Positions 17,476 to 25,824 of a DNA stretch of 64,000 bases are shown here, in pieces. The position numbers and the translations under genes were made by a program. The DNA comes from Gemmatimonadaceae bacterium (lineage in GTDB: Bacteria > Gemmatimonadota > Gemmatimonadetes > Gemmatimonadales > Gemmatimonadaceae), in contig JAUQWM010000032.1 in the NCBI GenBank assembly GCA_030835125.1, positions 92,410 through 156,409 on the forward strand, in the 5' to 3' direction. Under the pieces are notes generated by a model, which did no database searches, had not been told where the DNA came from, and saw only the letters and a list, made by a program, of their open reading frames with translations. Every line of letters starts with the position of its first letter. Position 1 is the stretch's first letter.

Positions 17476-20400
17476 TCAGCGAACCACGTCGGGCATCGCC
17501 ACGCCCCCGTTTTTCGCGGGATCGGGAGCGAACATGCCTGCCTTCCCGGACCTGGACCTGGCCGCTTTCAGGGTGACTCGCGTGACAGCCGGCCTGGCAC
17601 CGATTCGTGGTGACGACCCGGGGGCGGGAGCCGCGCCGCCAAACTCGAAGGCGCCGATATCACACGTGCCCTGTCTCGAGTAGCCGCGCTGGTCGGTGGT
17701 CGGACAAGCGGCCGGGTTTCCGGCGTTGATCGCCGCGCTGCCCGTCAGGACGGCATGGGTCTGTGTCGGCCCGCCATTGTCCGCGAGGGTCGTACTGATG
17801 CCGGCCGGGACGTTGACCAGGTCGGTCGGATGGTTGAAGAATGGCGCTGCGACGTCGGCGCTGCCGATATCGGCGAGGGAGCATGAGAAGTTGTCGCTCA
17901 GGTTGTAGCCGGTCGACGTGATCATGGCGAGCCCACCCGCTCCGCAATTGATGGCGTCGATCCCGACCATGTTTCCTGCCAGCAGGGAGCTGGAGATCGT
18001 GACGGCGCCGTTGTTGTTCGCCCCGAGTCCGCCGCCAAAGGTCAGCGCGGTGTTGTTGACGATCGTGAGGCTGGTGAGGGTTGCCTGCCCCGTCACGCTG
18101 ATCCCGCCGCCAAGCGTCGTGGCGCTGTTGCCCGAGATGGTGCTGTTACGAATGGTCGAGTTGGCGGTGGAGGCGGAGAAGATTGCGCCGCCCTGCCCCA
18201 GGGCGGGACTGGCCAGCGTCCCGGCCGCATTGCCGGTGAACGTCGACGTCTCGACCAGCATCGTGGCGCCGGTAGTGATGGCGCCGCCTCCGGTGACCGA
18301 GGTATTCCCGGAGAACGTCGAGCGGCTGATGGTGGCGTTCCCGGTGCCCACGAGGTGCATCGCGCCGCTCTGGAGCGTCGCCTGGTTGCCGATGAATCGC
18401 GAATCGGTCACGGTGAGCTGACTGGCCTCACCCTTGCCGATCGCCCCGCCCGATGTGGGCGTGGTATTCCCCTCGAACAGGCTGTTCGAGACGTTGAGCA
18501 CCGACGTGCCGAACATGCCGATCCCGCCGCCGTTGCCAGCGCTGTGGTTGTTGCGGAAGGTGACGTTGGCGAGGGTGACGTTGCTGGAGCCCAGCAGCTG
18601 CATGCCTCCCCCCTGCACGTCGGCATCGTTGTCCTGGAACGTGACGTTCTGGATACTGGCCGTCGAGGAACGGGCGATCATGCCGCCACCGGCCGCCTGC
18701 GTGGCCACGTTCCCGGTAACCGACCCGCCCATCATGGTGAGCGTGGCGCCATCGATCAGCGCCATGCCGGCGCCGATCGCGATACCGCCCGTGTTGTTGC
18801 GGATCGCGACGTCGGTGAGCGAGACGGAGCTGCTGCCGCTGGCATAGAGGCCGGCCCCCCATCCGGACTCGGTGTTGTTTTCCTCGATGACACCGCCGGT
18901 CATGATCACCGAGGTGCCGCTGGTCGCGAAGATGCCGCCGCCCACCTGGCCCGTCACGAATGTCTCGTTCCGGCTGACGGTGCAGTTGTTGAGGCGGGCC
19001 TTGGCGGTGTGCTGGAGGTAGATGCCGCCCCCGCCGGTGGTCAGGGCAACATTGTCGCTGACCGTGGAGCCGGTGAAGGTCACGTCGGAGGTGCCCCACA
19101 GCCACGCGCCGCCGGCGCGCGTGGCGGCAGTGTTGCCGGTGATGGTGGTCCCGGTGACGGCGAACGCACCGACGTTGCCCAACACGATGCCGGCACCGCC
19201 GTTCGCGGAGTTGTTCGAGATCGTCGAGTTGGTGATCGTCCCGGTGACGCCGGTGAGGATCCGCGCGCCACCTCCTTCCCCGGCCGGTGCGGAATTGCCG
19301 CTGATGGTCACGTCATCGAACGTGAGGGTGGACTGCCCGTCGATGAGCATGCCCGCGCCACCGAATGCGCCGGCGAGGACCTGGTTGCCCTCGACATCGA
19401 CCCCGGTCAGGGTCACGGTGCCCGCATTGACGCGGAGACCACCGCCCCATCCGTTCTCGACCACGTTGTCCCTGATCCTCCCGCCGGTCATGACCAGCGC
19501 GCCGCCGGCGCCGACGCTGATCCCCGCGCCCGGCTGGTCCGTGCCGAACACCTTGTTGGCTTCGACGATCGAGCCCGCGGTGAGCCGGGCGATGCTGCTG
19601 TTGCGAACGCGCAGGCCCCCGCCATCGCCACCGCGCGACTCGTTCTCGACCACCATGACGTTCCTGAACTCGATGTCGGACGCATTGTCCAGGTTGACGC
19701 CACCGCCACCGGTCGCCACCCCACCGCGCAGCCGGATACCCGTGACCGAGCCCGTGGCGCCGTCGAAGTCGAGGACGCGGCGCTGGTTCGCCACGGAGCC
19801 GGTGGCGTCGATGGTCAACACGTCCGGCCCCGGCCCGACGATGTGCACCGCACCGGTGATCACCGGGAGCGCCGCGGTCAGCGAGATGGTCGAGGTCGTA
19901 TTGCCGAACGCGGCGCCGGCCACCAGGAACTGGATCGAGTCCGAACCCGCCTGGGTGTTGGAGGCCGTCAGCGCCTCGCGCAACGAGCAGTGGGTCCAGG
20001 AGCAAGCGCCGTCGTCGGCGTCGTTCATGCTGCTGACGCGCCAGGTCCCGCGCACCGTCATCGTGGCGACGGCGGAGATCGCGTTGTCGACCGCGCTCCG
20101 CACGGTCACCGTGCAGGTGCCGGCCGCGTCAGGCGCCGTCCACGTCACCGATGCGCCCGTGCCGGCCACCGTGCCACAGCTGGTCGTCCACGTGACGCCG
20201 TTGAGGGAACTTCCGGTCACAGCGGCCGTGAGCGCGACCTCTTCTCTCCGGAACGTCGTGGAGGTCGTGGGCGACACCGTCAACGCCACGGAGGTCACTG
20301 TCGTCGTCGCGGTCGCTGATTTCGTCGGGTCCTCGACGCTCGCGGCACGCACGGAGTACGTCCCACCAGAAGCCGGAGCGGTCCAGGTGACCGTCGTGCC

Positions 20401-20637
20401 CGTCCCGGAGACCGAGCCACCTGTCGCAGTCCAGGTGACGCCCTGCGTGCTGTTGGTGACGGTCGCCGTGAACTGCTGGGTCTCTCCCGCCCCGAGCGTT
20501 GGGTTCGTGGGCGAGATCGAGACTGAGACCGCGGGCGGTGGCTCGACGGGATCTCCTCCGCCGCCGCAGCCAATGACCAGGCCGGCTCCCATCGTCGCCG
20601 CGGTGGCACGCACTCGAAGAACGAAGGCTTTCGTCAT
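17476..20637 (-). CDS. Large lipoprotein with Ig-like, CSLREA and right-handed beta-helix domains (polymorphic outer-membrane-protein type)
   Basis: 1053 residues. The N-terminus has a lipobox ending VIGC with the acylated Cys24, then GGGGDP as a spacer. Two Ig-like (BIG-type) domains follow (about 36-200; VTWTATGG and VTWTTSCG repeats), then a CSLREAL block near 220 (CSLREA family) and about 650 residues of parallel beta-helix with Gly-Gly-Gly and Asn-rich rungs. It ends after a CDIGAFEFGG block plus a basic tail. It is probably surface-exposed and could bind glycans or cells; this is inference. The start at 20637 is set by the signal peptide. Slippage or recombination between rungs could vary its length. 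Confidence 0.85.
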   Translation of the reverse strand: MTKAFVLRVRATAATMGAGLVIGCGGGGDPVEPPPAVSVSISPTNPTLGAGETQQFTATVTNSTQGVTWTATGGSVSGTGTTVTWTAPASGGTYSVRAASVEDPTKSATATTTVTSVALTVSPTTSTTFRREEVALTAAVTGSSLNGVTWTTSCGTVAGTGASVTWTAPDAAGTCTVTVRSAVDNAISAVATMTVRGTWRVSSMNDADDGACSWTHCSLREALTASNTQAGSDSIQFLVAGAAFGNTTSTISLTAALPVITGAVHIVGPGPDVLTIDATGSVANQRRVLDFDGATGSVTGIRLRGGVATGGGGVNLDNASDIEFRNVMVVENESRGGDGGGLRVRNSSIARLTAGSIVEANKVFGTDQPGAGISVGAGGALVMTGGRIRDNVVENGWGGGLRVNAGTVTLTGVDVEGNQVLAGAFGGAGMLIDGQSTLTFDDVTISGNSAPAGEGGGARILTGVTGTITNSTISNNSANGGAGIVLGNVGAFAVTGTTITGNTAATRAGGAWLWGTSDVTFTGSTVSDNVALTTGGGGIYLQHTAKARLNNCTVSRNETFVTGQVGGGIFATSGTSVIMTGGVIEENNTESGWGAGLYASGSSSVSLTDVAIRNNTGGIAIGAGMALIDGATLTMMGGSVTGNVATQAAGGGMIARSSTASIQNVTFQDNDADVQGGGMQLLGSSNVTLANVTFRNNHSAGNGGGIGMFGTSVLNVSNSLFEGNTTPTSGGAIGKGEASQLTVTDSRFIGNQATLQSGAMHLVGTGNATISRSTFSGNTSVTGGGAITTGATMLVETSTFTGNAAGTLASPALGQGGAIFSASTANSTIRNSTISGNSATTLGGGISVTGQATLTSLTIVNNTALTFGGGLGANNNGAVTISSSLLAGNMVGIDAINCGAGGLAMITSTGYNLSDNFSCSLADIGSADVAAPFFNHPTDLVNVPAGISTTLADNGGPTQTHAVLTGSAAINAGNPAACPTTDQRGYSRQGTCDIGAFEFGGAAPAPGSSPRIGARPAVTRVTLKAARSRSGKAGMFAPDPAKNGGVAMPDVVR

Positions 20638-20808
20638 GGCTCCCCCAGGACAGGTCCGACCACGGACCGACACGGAAGTCAGGTCCTGCTGGTGAGGCGT
20701 GAGAATGGCCGGGCGCGGCTCAAACTGGCACGGGACTCGAAAGCCACCATCGGTTGCCCGGGACCCGGGCGCCACTAACTTGGTGCGGACCGCTTTCAGG
20801 AGTCGCAG

Positions 20809-21438
20809 ATGAAGTCGTCCCGTCGCACGTTCCTCTCCTCAGTAAGCGCGCTGGCTGGTGCGTCGCTGCTCCCTGAGCTGGCCGGTTCACAGGCGGCGCA
20901 GAACTGGGACATGTCTTTCCTGGATCGCATGACCGGGAAGCACCGCCAGGTCTTCGACTTTTCGGACCTCGATGTGGGCCTGGTCGTGGTGAAGAACTGG
21001 GTGGATGCCTGGGAGTCCGTCTTCGGACTCAAGCACCCCGACGTGAACGCGATGGTCGGCATTGCCGGGCAGGGGTTCCCCGTCAACGCGACGGACGAGA
21101 TGTACGCGAAGTACCCGATCGGCCAGCTGTGGAAGGTGAACGACCCGGCGACCGGGAAGCCGGCGGTGCGGAATCCGTTTGTTGCCGGTGATGGTCGCGG
21201 TGCGTTTGCCGGCGCCGGCGTCCGTCCCCTTCAGTCGCGAGGGGTGGCGTTCTGGATGTGCAACAATGCGCTGCAATCGGTAGCGTCTCGGATCTCGGGG
21301 GCGACCCAGCGCCCGCAACCGGAGCTGTACCAGGAGATTCGTTCCACCGGCCTGCTGCCCGGCGTGATCGTCGTGCCGGCGCATACGATGATGGTCGGCA
21401 TCTGTCAGGAGCGCGGTTTCACGTACGAACGCGTCTGA
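20809..21438 (+). CDS. Tat-exported DsrE/DsrF-like protein
   Basis: 209 residues. The N-terminus has a twin-arginine signal (SRRTFLSSVSALAGASLL), so the protein is probably exported folded. The C-terminal half resembles DsrE-family sulfur-relay proteins: GVAFWMCNNALQSVA with one Cys, then LLPGVIVVPAHTMMVGICQERGFTYE with a second Cys near the end. DsrE proteins pass sulfane sulfur in the cytoplasm; exported versions are poorly characterised. The gene stands alone, divergent from the beta-helix lipoprotein. The name is from general pattern, not from a search. Confidence 0.6.
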   Translation: MKSSRRTFLSSVSALAGASLLPELAGSQAAQNWDMSFLDRMTGKHRQVFDFSDLDVGLVVVKNWVDAWESVFGLKHPDVNAMVGIAGQGFPVNATDEMYAKYPIGQLWKVNDPATGKPAVRNPFVAGDGRGAFAGAGVRPLQSRGVAFWMCNNALQSVASRISGATQRPQPELYQEIRSTGLLPGVIVVPAHTMMVGICQERGFTYERV

Positions 21439-21594
21439 TCGGCCGGCAACGGCCCGACACGCCAGGTCGTCGTCCCGTGCGCCGGTCGCCATCGCGGCCG
21501 GCGTGCGCACCCGCCTGACACATTGCCTCCGGGTCCCTGACGCCCCCGGGATCTACCGCAGCCGACATTCTTCCTGACGCTGCGTGGAGTGCTT

Positions 21595-22263
21595 ATGCGA
21601 GTCTTTGCAGACAGGCACGAGGCGGGACGCCTCCTGGCCCGCGAACTGACGGCCTTCGCCAATCGTGATGACGTGATCGTCCTGGCGCTGCCCCGGGGCG
21701 GGGTGCCGGTCGCCTGGGAGGTCGCGTCGGCGCTCAACCTCCCGCTGGACGTCTTCGTCGTCCGGAAGATCGGCGCCCCACAGCACGAGGAGGTGGCCCT
21801 TGGCGCCATCGCGTCAGGCGGTGCGATCCGGATCGATGAGGAGATGGTGCGGTTGTCAGGCGCGACCCCAACGCAGGTGGCCGCCATCGTCGCCAGGGAG
21901 CGCATCGAACTGGAACGCCGCGAGCGGTTGTATCGGGGCGATCGTCCGGAGCCATCGCTCACGGGTAGGACCGTGATCCTGATTGACGATGGACTGGCGA
22001 CGGGCTCGACGATGCTGGCGGCGATTCAGGCAGTCCGGGAGCGTCACCCCGGGGCGATGGTCGTCGCCGTTCCGGTTGCTTCCCGCGAAGCCTGTGCCCG
22101 CCTCCACGAAGAGGGGATCGAGTGTCGATCGCTGGTGACGCCCGACCTCCTGTTCGCGGTCGGGAGATGGTATCACGACTTCGACCCGACGACGGATGAA
22201 GACGTCAGGGAGTTGCTCGGTCACGGCACCAACGGTCGCATTGGGGATCCCGTCACGCGTTGA
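21595..22263 (+). CDS. Phosphoribosyltransferase (COG1926-like)
   Basis: 222 residues. The PRPP-binding loop TVILIDDGLATGST is at residues 126-139, and ALPRGGVPVAWEVA near 31-44 is typical of the predicted phosphoribosyltransferases grouped as COG1926. The acceptor is unknown. The ATG at 21595 is preferred over the GTG at 21589 because GGAG (21586-21589) lies 5 nt upstream. The erythromycin-esterase-like gene follows after 15 nt in the same direction, so the two are probably one operon; this pairing recurs in other bacteria (from memory). Confidence 0.85.
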   Translation: MRVFADRHEAGRLLARELTAFANRDDVIVLALPRGGVPVAWEVASALNLPLDVFVVRKIGAPQHEEVALGAIASGGAIRIDEEMVRLSGATPTQVAAIVARERIELERRERLYRGDRPEPSLTGRTVILIDDGLATGSTMLAAIQAVRERHPGAMVVAVPVASREACARLHEEGIECRSLVTPDLLFAVGRWYHDFDPTTDEDVRELLGHGTNGRIGDPVTR

Positions 22264-22278
22264 CCGGAGGAACTCGGG

Positions 22279-23634
22279 GTGCCCAGGATGATGCGGGAGG
22301 CTCCAGCAGACGTCGCGGTCCGAGGCGTGGCCGCGGACGCGCACCGACTCGATGGCGGGCCGTCCGACTTCGACCTGCTCCTCGAGCGCGTGGGTGACGC
22401 GCGCTTCGTGCTCATCGGCGAGGCCTCGCACGGGACGCACGAGTTCTACCGGGTCCGTGCCTCGATCACCAAGCGCCTGCTCGTGGAACACGGCTTCTCC
22501 GCCGTGGCCGTCGAGGCCGACTGGCCGGACGCGTGGCGCGTCAACCGCTTCGTCCGGGGCAGCAGCCTCGACCAGGATGCGACGGACGCGCTGGGCGCCT
22601 TCCGGCGGTTCCCGCAATGGATGTGGCGCAACGCCGACGTGCTCGATTTCGTCGGCTGGCTCCGCGCGCATAACGAGTCGACCGAGCCGAACCGCCGGGT
22701 GGGGTTCTATGGACTCGACCTGTACAGCCTGCACGCGTCGATGGACGCCGTGCTCGAGTACCTCGCGGTGGTCGATCCCGATGCCGCCACGACGGCGCGT
22801 GAACGGTATGCCTGCTTCGACCGGTTCGGCGCCGACCCGGTCGCGTATGGCCGGGCCACCACCATGCGACTGGCGCCCAACTGCGAGCGCGAGGTGCTGG
22901 CGCAACTCGTCGCCCTGCAGCGCGCGGCCGGCGAGTACGCGCGGCGGGACGGCCGGGTCGCCGCCGATGCCCAGTTCTTCGCGGAACAGAACGCACGCCT
23001 GGTGCTGAACGCGGAGCGCTACTATCGCACGATGTTCCTGTCGAGTGAATCGTCGTGGAACCTCCGTGACCGGCACATGGCGGATACCCTGTCGGCCCTG
23101 TCCGACTACCTCAGCCGGCCGGCCGCGCCGGCGCGCATCGTGGTCTGGGCACACAACTCGCACCTGGGCGACGCGCGGGCCACCGCCATGGGCGACGAGG
23201 GCGAAATGAACCTCGGCCAGTTCACTCGTGAGGCATACGGCCGGGATTGCGTGCTGACGGGGTTCACCACCAGCAGGGGGACGGTGACGGCGTCGAGCGA
23301 CTGGGACCGTGCAGCCGAGCGGAAGGTGGTACGCCCGGCACTCGCGGACAGCTACGAGGACGTGTTGCACCGTGTCCCGCTCCCCAACTTCTTCCTGGAC
23401 TTCAGCCGGGACCGATCGGCGCGGGCCGCGCTCGAGCCCGAGCGGCTGGAGCGCGCCATCGGCGTGATCTACCGGCCGTCGACGGAACGGGCGAGCCACT
23501 ACTTCCGTGCCTGCCTGCCGCGGCAGTTCGACGCGCTGTTTCACTACGACGAGACGCGGGCGGTGGAACCGCTGGAGCGGACGGGCCTGTGGATCCGCGG
23601 TGAACCGCCCGATACCTATCCCAGCGCGCTGTGA
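22279..23634 (+). CDS. Erythromycin esterase family protein
   Basis: 451 residues, GTG start with GGAGG 9 nt upstream. The family motif LIGEASHGTHEFY is at residues 45-57, followed by VAVEADWPDAWRVNRF and WAHNSHLGDARAT with the conserved histidines and glutamates of the EreA/EreB fold. Some members hydrolyse the macrolide ring ester, but most chromosomal COG2312 proteins have unknown substrates and this one should not be read as a proven resistance gene. It is paired with the phosphoribosyltransferase upstream and ends just before a 15-bp perfect hairpin. Confidence 0.85.
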   Translation: MPRMMREAPADVAVRGVAADAHRLDGGPSDFDLLLERVGDARFVLIGEASHGTHEFYRVRASITKRLLVEHGFSAVAVEADWPDAWRVNRFVRGSSLDQDATDALGAFRRFPQWMWRNADVLDFVGWLRAHNESTEPNRRVGFYGLDLYSLHASMDAVLEYLAVVDPDAATTARERYACFDRFGADPVAYGRATTMRLAPNCEREVLAQLVALQRAAGEYARRDGRVAADAQFFAEQNARLVLNAERYYRTMFLSSESSWNLRDRHMADTLSALSDYLSRPAAPARIVVWAHNSHLGDARATAMGDEGEMNLGQFTREAYGRDCVLTGFTTSRGTVTASSDWDRAAERKVVRPALADSYEDVLHRVPLPNFFLDFSRDRSARAALEPERLERAIGVIYRPSTERASHYFRACLPRQFDALFHYDETRAVEPLERTGLWIRGEPPDTYPSAL

Positions 23635-23675
23635 ACGCCGCCGGGAATGCACGGGCTCCCGTCCCCCTGACGACA

Positions 23676-23709
23676 TCGCCCGCCCATCGGGAGTCCGATG
23701 GGCGGGCGA
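23676..23709. terminator. Perfect 15-bp hairpin between converging genes
   Basis: TCGCCCGCCCATCGG (23676-23690), loop GAGT, CCGATGGGCGGGCGA (23695-23709). It lies between the stops of the erythromycin-esterase gene (23634) and the DUF1080-like gene (23734). There is no T-run, so if it terminates transcription it is of the strong-stem type seen in high-GC genomes. Confidence 0.7.
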
Positions 23710-23733
23710 CCGACGAAGCGCGCGATCGTCGCG

Positions 23734-24432
23734 TTACTTCTTCGTCATCGTCAGGCCGGTGACGAGCGCCTCGGTGTTGTGCCCGAAGCGGAGGCCGTAG
23801 ATGCCGTCGGTCGACTTGAGCTTGCCGGCGCCGACGATGTCGGACTTGGGGTAGCTCGCGACCGTGGTGCCGTTGATCGCGCACTCGACCTTGTCGGCCG
23901 TGACCGTCACCGCGATCTCCTGGGTGACTTCCGCGCCCGGGCCTGACGCCTTGTGGACCGCAGCGTTCATCTCTCCGCGACCGCCGTTCATACGGAAAGG
24001 AGCCGGGCCGAAGCCGCGAACGATGAAGTTGCCGGCACCGTAGGCGGCACAGTAAAGGTACGTCTGCTGGTCGGTGCCGAGGTCATTGCCCCCGATCATG
24101 AGGCCGTACGGATGCGGGTGGTCATTCAGGGCCATGTACTTCGGCTCCTTGAACGTCGCCTTCACGGTGTAGTTGCCGCTGGCCGTGTTGGCGGCGTTCC
24201 AGTACACGAGCTGCGGCCCGGTGGTCACGTGCAGGGCATCGCCCTCCTTGGCCAGCTTCGAGTCCGTCAGCTTCGCGCCCTTCGCGGCTTCGGTGGCGTC
24301 GATCATCCCTGACCAGCCCGGGACGGAGATGCCGCCGCCCGCCACCGCGCGCGACGCATCCTGCGCCGCGATGGCCGCCGGCGTGACCAGCGTGACGGCG
24401 AGGGAAAGCGCGATTCCATGGCTCCAACGCAT
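23734..24432 (-). CDS. Secreted DUF1080-like (3-keto-disaccharide hydrolase / concanavalin-like) protein
   Basis: 232 residues. Residues 1-24 form a signal peptide (MRWSHGIALSL...AIAAQ). The mature part is beta-rich, with YTVKATFKEP, HPHPYGLMIGG and an ending of IYGLRFGHNTEALVTGLTMTKK, which fits a jelly-roll/LamG-type fold such as DUF1080. It could bind or cleave a sugar outside the cytoplasm; no active site is identified. The start at 24432 is set by the signal peptide. Confidence 0.6.
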   Translation of the reverse strand: MRWSHGIALSLAVTLVTPAAIAAQDASRAVAGGGISVPGWSGMIDATEAAKGAKLTDSKLAKEGDALHVTTGPQLVYWNAANTASGNYTVKATFKEPKYMALNDHPHPYGLMIGGNDLGTDQQTYLYCAAYGAGNFIVRGFGPAPFRMNGGRGEMNAAVHKASGPGAEVTQEIAVTVTADKVECAINGTTVASYPKSDIVGAGKLKSTDGIYGLRFGHNTEALVTGLTMTKK

Positions 24433-24618
24433 GATCAATCCTCTCAGCAATAGGGGGTGAATCCGCCAATAATACGCGGTCAGCGGCGCAACGGTTACCC
24501 CGCCCACCCCAGCCGACCCATCCGCTGGATGCGGTTCGTCACACAGCGCGGCCCGTCAACAGCCTCCCGTTATCCCGGCCTCAGCCGCAAGATTCACAGA
24601 CTTCCTACGAGAGGACCG

Positions 24619-25023
24619 ATGGGGCGATCAATCGGCGCAGTGCTGGCGGGCCTTCTGGTCGCCTTCGCGGTGGTCTTCGTGGTGGAACTGGGCTCCGCCC
24701 TCGCCTTTCCAGCACCGCAGGGGATGGACCCGATGGACCTGGAGTCGGTCCGGCAACACATGTCCGAAGTCAGCACCGGGGCGTTCGCGCTGCTGCTCGT
24801 CGCGTACGTGTCGGCGGCCTTCTGCGGTCCCCTGGTTGCACGCCGCGTCTCCCGGTCCACCGGCCGTGGCACCGCCCTGGTGGTCGCGATCCTGTTCGCC
24901 GCGGTCTGCGTGCTGAACTTCGTCCGCGTGCCGAATCCCTTGTGGCTGGTGGTCGCCACCGCGGTGTTCGTCCCGATGTCGAGCTGGATGGCGATGCGGG
25001 GCACGGGCGGTACGGCGCGGTGA
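24619..25023 (+). CDS. Small integral membrane protein, four predicted helices
   Basis: 134 residues. Hydrophobic segments lie near 7-30, 53-75, 86-102 and 107-122. The name of the family is not recognised. GAGAGGACC lies just upstream of the ATG as a likely ribosome site. Its stop overlaps the start of the DUF4159 gene by 4 nt (GTGA), so the two are translationally coupled. Confidence 0.7.
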   Translation: MGRSIGAVLAGLLVAFAVVFVVELGSALAFPAPQGMDPMDLESVRQHMSEVSTGAFALLLVAYVSAAFCGPLVARRVSRSTGRGTALVVAILFAAVCVLNFVRVPNPLWLVVATAVFVPMSSWMAMRGTGGTAR

Positions 25024-25766
25024 GGAGAACCCGTTTCGCGGAGTCCCTGCAGGATCGGCGTTCGTTCCTGGCGAGCGCCGCCCGCGGCCTGTCGGCGATG
25101 GCACTGGCTCCGCTGGGAGAACGACTGGCCCCGGGCGGGCCCGCAGGCAATCCCGACTTCACCTTCGCGCGCCTGCGCTACGACTCCGGGGACTGGGACT
25201 ACAATCCCAAGGTCTGCGCGAACGTCCTCGACGCCGTGGTCCAGTACACGAACATCCCGGTGCACCAGGAGGAGGTGGTCATCACCGCCGACTCGACGGA
25301 GCTCCTGGCGTTTCCGTTCCTCTTCATGACCGGCCACAAGCTGGTCCGGTTCAATGCGAAGGAGCGCGCGGGGCTGGTGCGGTTCGTCGAGAACGGCGGG
25401 CTGCTGTTCTCGGACGATTGCAACCACGACGTGAACGGCCTGTACGCGAAGTCGTTCGAGGCGGAGATGGGGCGCCTGTTCCCGGGTGGCGACTCGATGC
25501 CGAAGCTCCCGAACGCGCACGCGATCTACCGCTCGTTCTTCCGCTTTCCCGACGGTCCGCCGCAGACGAGCCACGAACTGAACGGCTGGGGCGACAACAT
25601 CGTCCATGACTACCTGCGGGGGCACGAGCACCGCGGCCGCCTGGGGGTGCTGTACTCCAACAAGGACTACGGCTGCGAATGGGACTACGACTGGCGGAAC
25701 AAGCGGTTCAGGCGCGACGACAACACGAGGTTCTGCGTGAACCTCGTGGTGTACGCGATGACCTGA
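25020..25766 (+). CDS. DUF4159 domain protein with Tat-like leader
   Basis: 248 residues from a GTG that overlaps the previous stop. The leader DRRSFLASAARGLSAMAL resembles a twin-arginine signal. The rest is the DUF4159 pattern: FTFARLRYDSGDWDYNP, YPFLFMTGH-type FPFLFMTGHKLVRF, VENGGLLFSDDCNHDVNG and YSNKDYGCEWDYDWRNKR. The domain has a flavodoxin-like appearance and no known enzymatic role. In many genomes DUF4159 genes sit near Bat/MoxR clusters; one such cluster is 3 kb downstream here. Confidence 0.75.
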   Translation: MRRTRFAESLQDRRSFLASAARGLSAMALAPLGERLAPGGPAGNPDFTFARLRYDSGDWDYNPKVCANVLDAVVQYTNIPVHQEEVVITADSTELLAFPFLFMTGHKLVRFNAKERAGLVRFVENGGLLFSDDCNHDVNGLYAKSFEAEMGRLFPGGDSMPKLPNAHAIYRSFFRFPDGPPQTSHELNGWGDNIVHDYLRGHEHRGRLGVLYSNKDYGCEWDYDWRNKRFRRDDNTRFCVNLVVYAMT

Positions 25767-25772
25767 CACCGG

Positions 25773-25814
25773 GGCCAGCGGCCGGGCGAATGCGAGGTCG
25801 CCTGGCCGCTGGCC
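25773..25814. terminator. Long hairpin between converging genes
   Basis: The arms 25773-25789 (GGCCAGCGGCCGGGCGA) and 25798-25814 (TCGCCTGGCCGCTGGCC) pair over 17 bp with one G-U and an 8-nt loop. CCTGAC and GTCAGG flank it and could extend the stem. It lies between the stops of the DUF4159 gene and the TldD-like gene. There is no T-run. Confidence 0.7.
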
Positions 25815-25824
25815 TGCGTCAGGG

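Noticed and set aside
18355..20695. Long plus-strand open frames opposite the beta-helix lipoprotein
   Set aside because: They arise from the stop-poor antisense of repetitive Gly-rich rungs; no protein family pattern or ribosome site.
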